Part shown: one piece after another, positions 1 through 9,700 of the stretch
Layout of the letters: each line of letters opens with the position of its first letter
Numbering within the stretch: the stretch's first letter is position 1
NCBI GenBank assembly: GCA_018398765.1
Contig: JAHBMJ010001062.1
Span: forward strand, 1-21,228
Source: Chromera velia
Lineage: Eukaryota; Sar; Chromeraceae
Direction of reading: 5' to 3'
Length of the DNA: 21,228 nucleotides
Notes under the pieces: model-generated
Database searches by the model: none
What the model was told of the DNA's origin: nothing
Seen by the model: the letters and a program-made list of their open reading frames with translations, nothing else
Program-made: the position numbers and the translations under genes

Positions 1-2
1 GC

Positions 3-31
3 GGGCGGGTGGGTGGGTGGGTGGGTGGTTG

Positions 32-85
<54 letters not shown>

Positions 86-160
86 GTGTATACATGTCCT
101 CTCTGTCTGTCTGTTGTCTGTCTGTCTGTTTGTCCTTTTTGTCTGTTTTGTGCATTAACA
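3..160. repeat. Compound microsatellite cluster
   Basis: Four simple repeats follow one another: GGGT units at about 5-28, CT units at about 31-50, GT units at about 49-90, and TCTG-type units at about 100-150. Any ORF through this stretch encodes only low-complexity Cys/Val/Ser/Leu runs and is not believable. The block probably lies in an intron of the gene whose last exon follows at 547, or in its upstream flank. I see no convincing coding exon between 160 and 546. A short open stretch at about 416-530 has a possible acceptor (CGCAG) and donor (CGTACAA), but its phase does not join to the next exon. Confidence 0.85.
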
Positions 161-546
161 GAAATAGGGGAAAGAAAGGCGTATGGTCTGTCTGTTTGAG
201 TGTGTTCGTGGAAGTTTACATGCGCAATCACAGAAAGTCCATGCATCTGCCTTTCTGTCCGATTCATTTCATTGTCTGTTAACGTCTGACTCTCTGTCTC
301 TCTTTCTGTTTGCCACTCTCTCTTGTCTGCCTGCTATTGTAGTTTGGCGACTTTGCATTGTTGTGTATTCTTTTGAAAATTCATCTTCAAAAAGAAACAA
401 TTGAGACTCTCGCAGTTCGAGACTTTCCTCCGTGCGGAGACTCTCTGATGAGATGTTCCTGGCGCTTCAAGCATCAATAGATGGAGTCGGTCAACGGATG
501 ACTTCGAGCCTCGTTGATTTTCTGCGTACAACCTTTCTTCTTGCAG

Positions 547-1155
547 GAATTCGTGTTCCGTCTGTGGTTCCGTCCTTTCGTCAAGGAGGGACAGGTCTTC
601 GGGTCACTGGCACTCCAGATTGCACACGTTGATGAGGTGTCGGCAGCCAATGGACCCGGTCGTGGTATTCACAAGAGGGGTGCTGCGTCAGAAAATCTGA
701 ACATTGAGATGACGTCCGCCATCTTTGTCGCTTCAGGCTCTGGTGGGTGGCTACGTCTCTCGAACAAACTTGCGTTTTGGGAATTCTCTTCCAAGGTGAA
801 CAGCAGCAAGTGGTGTGTGTGCAACGAAGTCACGAAACCGGTGCAAAGTTTCAGCGAGTGGGCCCGAGAGTCCACGCGTGGGGACCTCAGAATCGGGATC
901 TGCGTGGCCGTCAGTTCTGATGATCAGTCGTCTGATGATGGTTTCTCCGACTTCTCCAGGGAGTCCGACCCGTCCGAAGACGACGAGGAGGCCCTGTGTG
1001 ACCAAGAGGGCCGATGGGAGTGTGACACGGAGACGAGAAAGAGAGGGCCAGAGGCTGAGGTGGAGACAGGGACAGAGCCGTTCGTGCTTCTCTCTCAGAA
1101 GGAGCGACCGGGATTCAAGCTTGTCCGACGGGAATGCAGTAGACGGGTGTGGTGA
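547..1155 (+). CDS. Last exon of an unidentified protein with an acidic C-terminal tail (5' part outside or unresolved)
   Basis: An open frame runs from a good acceptor (TTTCTTCTTGCAG, ending at 546) to a TGA at 1153-1155, giving about 202 residues. The exon opens with EFVFRLWFRPFVKEGQVFGS, a hydrophobic and aromatic stretch that looks like the end of a folded domain. The middle holds a Trp/Cys-containing segment (WCVCNEV). From about residue 125 it becomes acidic and Ser-rich (SSDDQSSDDGFSDFSRESD, then SEDDEEA), typical of a disordered tail. I do not recognise the family. The frame before 547 contains only a short run with an ATG, so translation probably enters from an upstream exon that I could not assign. 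Competing ORFs on both strands here look like shadows. The call rests on the acceptor, ORF length and protein-like composition. Confidence 0.5.
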   Translation, partial: EFVFRLWFRPFVKEGQVFGSLALQIAHVDEVSAANGPGRGIHKRGAASENLNIEMTSAIFVASGSGGWLRLSNKLAFWEFSSKVNSSKWCVCNEVTKPVQSFSEWARESTRGDLRIGICVAVSSDDQSSDDGFSDFSRESDPSEDDEEALCDQEGRWECDTETRKRGPEAEVETGTEPFVLLSQKERPGFKLVRRECSRRVW

Positions 1156-2007
1156 CTGGTCTGTACTAGTCTGTGTCGTTCGACTTCGATTCGTCAGTTA
1201 GGGCAAAGAAGAGCACGAGTCTCTCTGCTTTTGTGGTTGTTCTCGATGCAGTCAGCCAGAGCGAGAGAGGATGTAAGAAAAACCTTTCTACGCATGTCCG
1301 TTTATGTTTGATTCTATCTGAATGGGGTTAAGACTTTTCTTTTTTTTTACATATACACAGCTGTGCAGCCTGTGCAGATCTGGCGTCACTCAGTGATATC
1401 AAAATTTGATTTATGTTTTAATATTTAAAACATGGATTCACACTTTTGCTAGCTAGCACTTTTACGTACATATTGTTTTTGATTTATTTAGATTTATATG
1501 TGTGCATTATGCTAGGCATTATGACTTTCAAGCGGGAAGGCCCTAGGGCGGAACATATCAATCAATCAATCAATCAAAAAACCTTGGATTCGGCCTTTAA
1601 AAAAAAAAGACTAGAAAAAAGAGTGATTCTCAGATTGTTACGATTAACATTTCAGTCTAATACATTTCAATCAATACAAAATCTTTAATCTTAACAAACG
1701 CTTTAAAACTATAGTAGTAAAAAATCAATGTCTAGAGATTGTTATACGTATTGTGAATAATTGTGAAACAGATTCCTCAATCTCTAAGTGTAATAATCTA
1801 AAAATATGGTCTTAGCATTGAAGTTAGCATCATCTAAGATTTATCTTATCAGGCTCCTACTATAGTTTCACAAACGAGCCGCCCCCACTCCCCCATCGCT
1901 ACGTTCTTTCACACGTCACAATCTCTCAGTCAGAGATGCGCATGCAGGCTCCTCAATTCAGTCTGTCTGACCACACTCGCCTCACCAGCAGTCAGTGAGT
2001 GAGTGAG
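1156..2007. other. Intergenic spacer, AT-rich from about 1300
   Basis: After the stop of the upstream gene the sequence becomes A/T-rich, with runs such as T8 at about 1341-1348 and A8 near 1601, and a short ATCA repeat at about 1557-1577. It lies between two genes whose 3' ends face each other, so it probably contains both 3' UTRs. I see no convincing coding region, RNA gene or mobile element. Confidence 0.6.
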
Positions 2008-3345
2008 TCAGTCAACGAAGCCTGCCAATGGCTTCGAAAGCATCTTGCAGACGGCCTTGTGCTGCTTCCACACAGCCTTCTGACATTCTTTGCTACAGAA
2101 CAGAAAGGCCTTACACCCCTGACACGTGAGCAATTTCGAATTTTTTGCTGCCGCTTTGTTGCAATGTGCACACCCCTTTCCCCTCTGCCATCGTGCCACG
2201 ACGGACAAAAATGAATCCCAGTGGGTCTGGAGGAAAGCTTGCATCGCTTCCTCATCCTTCTTTGGGGGATCAGAGGGAGACCCCAGCTCGGATACCCTCA
2301 GATTGCACTTCTGTGCGGCTTTGGCTTTCTGTTTGCGTTTGAAAATCGACACCGCATCGTTACTGAAGCAGTGGGAGGGGAGGGCTACTTGTTCCTTCAT
2401 CACAAATTTCTCCTTCAAAATTCGGAAAAAATCCTCATCTGCTTGTGGGAACCCCCCGGCCCCTGCCTGGAGTCCCTTGTTGCCTACAAAAATCACATAC
2501 CGCCCCTTGAATTCCTGAAGGGCCGCAGCTGCCATGGGTCCTGAGGGTGGATATACGAGGAGCAAAACCCACCTTGCAAAGTAACTGAGTATGCTCTCGT
2601 TGGCGTTGAACACTGAAGTGAAGTACACACGTGCGCCCCCTGAGGAATAAAAACTCCTGTCGAGAGGTGACTTGTCGGCAGGCACAACGCTAACCCCTGC
2701 CTTCTTCAACTTCATCGACCAATATCCTGTCCCCGCCCCCAGGTCAATCACGGGCCGCTTCTTGATGTACCCCTTCATGATATCAATCGCCAACTCTGTC
2801 GGCACTGCGTAAGAGAACGAATCTCGGAGGGGAGTCATCAGCTCCCTTATCCACGCATTCGCAACGTCTGCCTTACTGGGAGCGTCTCCCTTCTTGTCCG
2901 TCTCGTCCTCCGTCTCTTGGTTCTTTGGTGTGTTGCTTTTTGTCTCATAAACATCCAGAATCTCACCTATCTGTCTATATCGATACATGAGCCCCAAATA
3001 ATCAAAGAGAGGAGAGTCAGACATCTGTGGAAACGATACCACTCCCTTTCCTTCCTGGGCTGCCTGTACTCCCTGCAGACCTGCAAGGAGCCCAGGCGGG
3101 ATCTTGCGAAGCATTCGGGAGAGCTGCTGGAAAGTCCGATCGATATGGAGACGCGCTTCTCTTCTTCTGACAGGAAAATCCGACGGACACGCGACGATGT
3201 TTCTAGGTACGCGAAAGCACTTAGCAGAAAAGGGGGTCCTGTCCACAGTTGAGCACTGTTCCAGTATGAAGGACTCCGAAGTGTCATGGAGTTTGACAGA
3301 TGTTTGACAGCCGTGCAACCATCGTGCAACCTGTTTTGATTGCAT
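2008..3345 (-). CDS. Methyltransferase-like protein with C-terminal MYND zinc finger
   Basis: Single-exon ORF of 445 residues. Residues 199-207 read VIDLGAGTG, the glycine-rich SAM-binding motif I of class I methyltransferases. An acidic residue (D224, in VVPADKS) follows at the expected end of strand 2. LLLVYPPSG at 261-269 sits where motif IV (xxPP) would be, and the fold seems to end near residue 336. A disordered K/E-rich linker (about 136-160) precedes the domain. The C-terminus is a complete MYND finger: C392, C395, C408, C411, C417, C421, H429 and C433, with spacing C-x2-C-x12-C-x2-C-x5-C-x3-C-x7-H-x3-C. MYND fingers usually bind proline-rich peptides and recruit partners. The substrate of the methyltransferase part cannot be told and activity is unproven. 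Met1 at 3345 is the farthest upstream ATG in this frame. Later Met codons (78, 108) are possible starts, because residues 1-75 show no recognised domain. The lack of introns contrasts with its neighbours. Confidence 0.8.
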   Translation of the reverse strand: MQSKQVARWLHGCQTSVKLHDTSESFILEQCSTVDRTPFSAKCFRVPRNIVACPSDFPVRRREARLHIDRTFQQLSRMLRKIPPGLLAGLQGVQAAQEGKGVVSFPQMSDSPLFDYLGLMYRYRQIGEILDVYETKSNTPKNQETEDETDKKGDAPSKADVANAWIRELMTPLRDSFSYAVPTELAIDIMKGYIKKRPVIDLGAGTGYWSMKLKKAGVSVVPADKSPLDRSFYSSGGARVYFTSVFNANESILSYFARWVLLLVYPPSGPMAAAALQEFKGRYVIFVGNKGLQAGAGGFPQADEDFFRILKEKFVMKEQVALPSHCFSNDAVSIFKRKQKAKAAQKCNLRVSELGSPSDPPKKDEEAMQAFLQTHWDSFLSVVARWQRGKGCAHCNKAAAKNSKLLTCQGCKAFLFCSKECQKAVWKQHKAVCKMLSKPLAGFVD

Positions 3346-3775
3346 GCATGAAAGTGTGCCCGCGGTTTGAATTCGTCAGTCTGACACCTCCGATCGACGT
3401 ACGGGGCCCAAAAGAACCCGCGCGGATGGCCCCGGCCGCGGCCTCTGATACTTGCAGGCCCCGGCACAGATGTGCGTTGAACTCCGCATGCAGCTGCAAT
3501 TCATGCAAAGAACTAACCCCATGTCGAGTCCAAACCTGCATGTCGACCGTGCAGTGTACACAGAGCCGAGGTTTTGCTTCCATTTCTTCGTCGCCGTAAA
3601 GAGCTGCTTCCTGTCCACTCCACTGTATGGCGTTGATTTGTCTTCACTGTGTTGAAGCGCCTTCGACCAGACAGAGCCTGCGGCAGTCCGTCCACCTTTC
3701 TGCATGCCACTCGATTTGAGTGCATGAAAGAAGTCCACGCTTGCAGATACTCGCCCGTTCCGTCAGATCGAAACA
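3346..3775. promoter_or_regulatory. Putative shared promoter region between divergent genes
   Basis: This GC-rich stretch of about 430 bp separates the minus-strand methyltransferase-MYND gene from the plus-strand IQ-repeat gene, which are head to head. Promoters of both must lie here or overlap the first exons. I see no clear TATA box. Several ORFs cross it on both strands (for example about 3376-3738 minus), but they have no recognisable domain and look like chance ORFs in GC-rich DNA. Promoter function is inferred only from gene orientation. Confidence 0.35.
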
Positions 3776-6700
3776 ATGCACCACAATAAATACACGTCAA
3801 ATAGCTGTTCTCCCGTTCGGCTTCGATGTCAGGTAAGTTCTCTTCCATGACGAGGAAGCACCCTGGCTGTTTCTTACCTTCACGAACAGAACATGTAGAC
3901 GGCTCCACTTGCACGCTTGAGCATGCGCCCTCCTTCCTCTCTGTACGCAGCCCACCATGCTCGAAAGGGCCATCAAAGAAAGGGATGCACTCTTGGAGGA
4001 GAACTGCAGGTCAGTCATGCAGTACCGCCAGCTCGTAGTTGGAACGGCAGGCTTCCTAACACGCATGCATGCTGGAAGAGGGGTAGAATCTAACCACGGC
4101 CAAGCTCCGCTGTCCCCACACTCTCCAGCGGTACCCTTGCAGACTTTTCGTGTCTTTCTGCCAGTCAAACGTGGTTGAAGAGTCTAGATATCCGCATTCT
4201 CCCCGCAGGCATCCATTCTCCGGCTGCCTACTTACCTTCATAAATCACCCCGCCTGCCGGCAGGCAGGCAGTCCTGCCAACCTGCCTGTCCTTCTGCATT
4301 TCCAACGCCTTTCATGAGAGCCTTGAGTATGTCTGTTGAAAACCCAGCTTGTATAAGCACTTGATCATACACTTGTTCTGCAAACGCTCTTCCTTCTCCA
4401 CTTTTGTGAACGCCATGAGGCCACCCTTGAATGTTGTCACCAGCAGACGGTTTGTGACTTGTGAGTGCTCTACTTCACTCTCCTCCCGCCTTGTACCCTC
4501 CCTACTCACTCCCTCTTTGTCTCTCCCTGTGCCCCCCCCCCCCTTTCTCTCGCCGTCCCTCTCTGCGTGTGTGTGTCTGTGGTCAGGGAGCTCGACAGCG
4601 CAGTAGCAACACTTTTTTATGTGTGTGCCACCTCTGCCCGCAGGCTTTTGGATGCTTGCAAGGCCTTTCGCGCTGCCGCGTCCCACTCCTTTCACGAGTG
4701 CCGAGCTCTCCAGGCAAAGCTGAAAGTCCTCGAACAGAGGGGCAAGGAGAGGGAGCGAGACGGCACTACAGGAGATGACGTGGCCTCGTCCTCCAACAAC
4801 TCCCCCTCCCGTAGAAGGCCAAGGTCACCCCTGACAAATGCACACCATGAAACCGCACCCCCAGTGCACCCTCGATGCTTCTCGTACGTCAAGGCAGAGT
4901 ACAGGGGTGGGGTGGGGAATGTCTACGACCGTCGTGCCTTCTTTCCCCTCGAGAGAGGGCCCCGGCCGAAGTCACAGAGCCCTTCGCCTTCTCGTCCCTC
5001 CAGCCCCCCCCGGCCGGGGTCCGTAGGTCCCCCGTCCCATGTGATGCTCCAATTCTTCCTCGACGTCACAGCAGCCCTCACAGAGCACGCAGCAGACAGC
5101 GCCCTGAAGGCTGCAGAGTTCGCAATGCCCTCGTTAGAGAGAGCAGCAGCGTCTCTCAGCGACTCGCGTCTAACCCGGCAGACGACTCTCCTCAGACAGA
5201 GACTCCAGGTAAGATTCAAATCTTCCAGGGGCTTTTCAGAAGCCAGAAGTGCCTTCTGATGCAAGCTCTCAGCAGGCTACGTCCGATTTCCACGTGCACG
5301 TTTGTCTGGCTATTGCAGTTGAAGGTGAAGAACGGCATGCTTTGTGGATGCACTTCATATACCAACTGTGTTACAACTCGTTGTCTTGTTTGTGTTTGCA
5401 GGCCCCCGACGACTTTGAGCAGAGAGTGCGGAGGCTGAAGGCAGCTCGTGAGGAGATACCCATCGACCTTCTCTGGCTGGCCTCTGTCGACTCGAAGAGC
5501 TTCGGGTGTTGGCCTGAGACCTCAGCAGACGAGTGGATGAACTCCTCTGTTGACCTCAGGTGGCTGGCAGTGGCATCAAGAGACAGGGACTGGCTTTCAC
5601 TCTGCCGGTCGGTCTCTGAAATGTGTTTTCTTTATGACCCGCGTGCTTTCTGAAGTCTTTCTTCTGAGCGCGGAAATGTTGCCAGTAAGTCTTGTTCTGG
5701 CCTGCTGTCCTACCCGCTGTTCTCTTTTTGTTTCGGACCTTTGGCTTTGCGCGATGAATCCAAGATGCCAAACCGGCCAGTTCCACTCCTTTAGCCTGAC
5801 TTCGTCTCTTTCTTTTGGTGGTGCCTTGCCGAGAGCACCCACACATGCGTCTTTTGTCTTCCCTTTCTAAATTCTTTTCACCCTTTTCGTTTCCTTCTTT
5901 CTTCTCCTGCAGTGACTGGGACTTCCTCCCTTCAGAGCTCAGGTGGGCGGCCGTCCTGCAACCGGCCGAGAAGTTCTCCTGGCTCTCCATGGGATTTGGG
6001 CCCTCTGTGGACGTAGACCCCCAGACAGGAAGGTTCACGAACTCCCTCTGGTGCAACTCCGCCCTCGTCAGCAGGTTCAACGCTGTTGCCACAGGGGACC
6101 CCGCAGCAGTCAGGGTGCAGTTGGCTGCTCAGAGCACAGCTACTGCGTTGAGGAAGGCAAAGGCAAAAGGGGCAAAAGCGAACCCCGTGGAGCTTGCATA
6201 CCGCGAAGCTGCCCTTCTTGGCCTTTCCATTATCAGAGGCTGCGACGCCTCCCTGTCAGTGGCCGGGTTTGCCACCCAGAACGGAGGGCGGAGCTCTGCC
6301 AAGTACCCCCTCAGCGAGACGAGGGCAGACACAGGACAGTGGGACCGCACCGGAATGGGAGCGCCCCAGAGAGGCCGGGGTCCCTCCGTGTTTGGAGAGG
6401 ACGGCACCCCGGAGGAACGTCCTGGTGGATTGGCGGGGCGTCCCTGGGCCCCTGGGGATGATTTGAATGCGGACTTGTCTACTATTTCGGGTGCCTTTTC
6501 TCCCTTGTCTCCTCAGAAGGACGGAGGAATGGGGGTGGTAGACGAGGATGCCGCAGAGCTGGAGGCTGCAGCGATCCGCATTCAGGCAGCGGCACGTGGA
6601 AGGAAGGCCCGGGAGGAGGTGGCGGCGGTGAGGGAGGAGAAGGAGAGGGCTTATGGGGAGGAGAAGGCGAAGGAAATTCTTGAACAACTCGAACAAGAAG

Positions 6701-9700
6701 AGGCTGCAAAGAAAATACAAGCAATTCACAGAGGAAAAGCGGCAAGGCAGCAGGTCGAACAGGAGAAACGAGAAAGGGGACAGGCTGCTTCAAAGATACA
6801 GGTCAGACAGAGTGTCAGACAGACATGCATGCGCATATACAGTCTAGCAAGCAAGGCAAAGCAGACCAAACAGTAACGCTGAGATCACCAGAAAGCATAA
6901 AGACAACTCGTGAGTGAGGCATGGAGGCACAGAGACAGGAAGTGAGAAAGAAAGGACCGGAGCATCCAGTGAGAAAATTCGACAAAATTGATACGATAGG
7001 AGATAATCGCACAAAAAGTTCCTTTGACAAGAGCTGGAACTGTTTTCAGCATGTTTACTACACGACTGTACGTGTGGGGCGTACATGAACACACCGGGTG
7101 TGGTTGCAGGCCTTGCACAGAGGGAAGCTTGCTCGTCAATCCGTTCGGCAACAGCGAGATGAGGAGCAGGAAGCCGCACTGAAGGTCAGGAGCAAAACAG
7201 GGAAAGGGGAGTAGCTTTCCGTTTTAGTGTCTGGATGGGGTGCGGGAAAAGCAGGATGGACCCTTTCCTTAGAAACAATTTCTGAGTTGTTGGGCTTCTC
7301 AACTTTCTTCATGCAGCTCTACAACAAGCAGAGGTTGTGTCACGCTCGTTCCCTCAAGGCCGGGTGATTGACTCGGAAAGATCTATTTGTAATTTCAGGA
7401 AGTTCCTGAACGAAGAGTATGAAACCTTGCGATTCCGAACACAACCCTGCCCGTTGTATCGTGGCTACGACTGGAAAAACAAATTATTCTCATTGCATGT
7501 GCTTCCTCGGATCGTTGCAGATCCAGGCACTCCAGCGTGGAAAGAAGGCGCGAGGAGAGGTGGAAGCCAAAAAAAAGCAGAAGCAGGAGGAGGAGCACGC
7601 TGCATTGAAGGTGCGATGAAAGGGGGGATGCAAGAGAGGAGATACAGGGCAGCTAGCCTGATCGGGTGCGAATTTCTCCCTCTTATCTCCCTTTTTGCGC
7701 TCAGTAAGCTTCTTTGAAGAGGAATTAGACCGTTCAAGTGACCGCGATGACCTCCTTGGCGAAGATCAAGGGTGCAAATCGATCTGGATATACCCTCTCT
7801 ACTCACGAACCGTTTCTACACTTTCCACTGGCTACAGAACTTTCATTTACTACATCTGAGGGAGAGTTTGAAGGAAGCGATGTGTACATTTTCTGTGCTC
7901 ACGCCTTCATTGTGCGGAGGTGCCTGTGTCTGTGCGTCTGTGTGTCTATGCATGTCTCTCTGCAGATTCAAGCAATCCAAAGAGGCAAGCAGGCAAGGAA
8001 GGAGACGGCAAGGCAAAAGCAGGAGGAAGAAGAAGCTGCCAAGAAGGTACGCGGATACACTTTCCGTCTCTGAATCTGAAGAAGCTTCCCTCGATCATTG
8101 GTTCTATCTATTCTCTCCTAGCTGGTTTTCCATGGTCTAGTGCTTCTTTCTGGCTTGTCCCTTTCTCCTTTCTTTCTTTTCTTACTCCTCTTGTGTGCGT
8201 CCTTCTGCCTCACTTTTTGTTTTTTTATCGCCTCCGACCATAACTCGGTAGCTCAATACACTGTTGCTGACTGCATCGACAATCATGTACCTGACTGACT
8301 TCTGCATGTGCCTGCAGATCCAGGCGATCCATAGGGGGAAGGCAACGAGGGCCGAGCTAGAGAAGCAGAGACGAGAGGAGGAGGAGGCAGCAAGAAGGGT
8401 CGGTCGGTTCGGGTGCAGGAAGATCGAGTGACAAAAGGGGGAAGGAGCAGGAACTGGAGAGTCGGCCTCTGCCACTTATTGCGAGTTTGCCTTAAGAGCG
8501 ATTGGAAGGATAGAGAATCAATTTCTTTGTACGTAGGCCTTAGCCTCCGGTACCACCTTTTCGCCCCCATTGGCCTCTTTCTAGACGTCTCCTTGATTTT
8601 GACTGCAGATTCAGTCGATCCAGAGAGGAAAATTGGCACGGCAAGAATTGGCAAAGCAGCGGGCGGAGGAAGAAGAAGCGGCCAGAAAGGTCAGAGGGAA
8701 CGCTTTGCTTCAGTCAAACAAAGAAGAACCGGAAGTGTGTGTCAAAGGGAAGAGAAGCAACATGCTGAAGAAGGGAGAGCAGATCATATCACTTGGGCGG
8801 AGAAATCGGACAACAATCTTCGAGATGGATCGTTGGCCTTGTCGGAAGAAGTATACTTGCTATTTTAAAGCCAAGTCTTTGTTTGCTATTCATTGATTTT
8901 GTCTTCTGCCAAGGACAGAGTGGAATTCAGTCTTTGTTTGCTATTCATTCATTTTGGCTTCTGCCAAGGACAGAGTGGGATTCCAGATCCCCACATGCAA
9001 GAACAAATTCTCGGAACGCATGGACACCGCCAATTCCACTCCAATTTGTGGATGTCAGAGGAAATGTTTGGACAGGAGGTCTCTCTCTTTCTTTCCGCTC
9101 CCCCTTCTGCTTGCAGATTCAGGCCATACAAAGGGGAAAAAAGACGAGGGCGGACGTCGCAAAGCAGAAAGCAGAAGAGGAGGAAGCAGCAAAGAGGGTA
9201 AGTCATACGACAGCAATATCTGACTGTCTATCGGGCAATTTCCAAAAAGCATTGTAAATCAACCTGCGGTTTCTTCCACTCGAAAACGCGCACTCTTCAG
9301 TGCTCTGTGCTGCTACCTGTTGTTTCAATCTGTCAGTTTGCCTGAGGCTCTTTCCATTGCACCACACACGTGTTATGATTGAAGAGACAGAGAAATGTTT
9401 TTCAGAAAAGCCTGTCCGTCTGTCCCATCGGATCTCTGCAGATCCAGGCAATCCACAGAGGAAAATCTGCTCGTCAGGAAATAGCAAAGCAGAGAGCAGA
9501 AGAGGAGGAGGCTGCCAAAAAGGTGGGTACTTCGGCTGGCGCATCAACCCAGAAACTACTGCTCGTCCAGCTCGATACAACAAAAACGTCCTCTACCGTC
9601 GAGCCCTCCCTCTTTTTTATCTCGTTTCCTCCCTATCTTGCGCACATTCTATGTACTTGTGATTCGAAAACCTCAGATATTAATCACCCACCTGCCCTGG

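Noticed and set aside
416-531. Possible coding exon before 547
   Set aside because: Open in one frame and protein-like, but with the donor seen (phase 1) it would shift the next exon out of its long open frame.
3376-3738. 120-residue minus-strand ORF and a plus-strand ORF at 3300-3599
   Set aside because: They overlap in GC-rich DNA, have no domain and no splice or start context better than chance. The region is better seen as a divergent promoter.
4252-4265. Perfect 14-base palindrome GCCTGCCGGCAGGC
   Set aside because: It lies in an intron beside a GGCA repeat. Short palindromes of this kind are expected there and show no link to a function.
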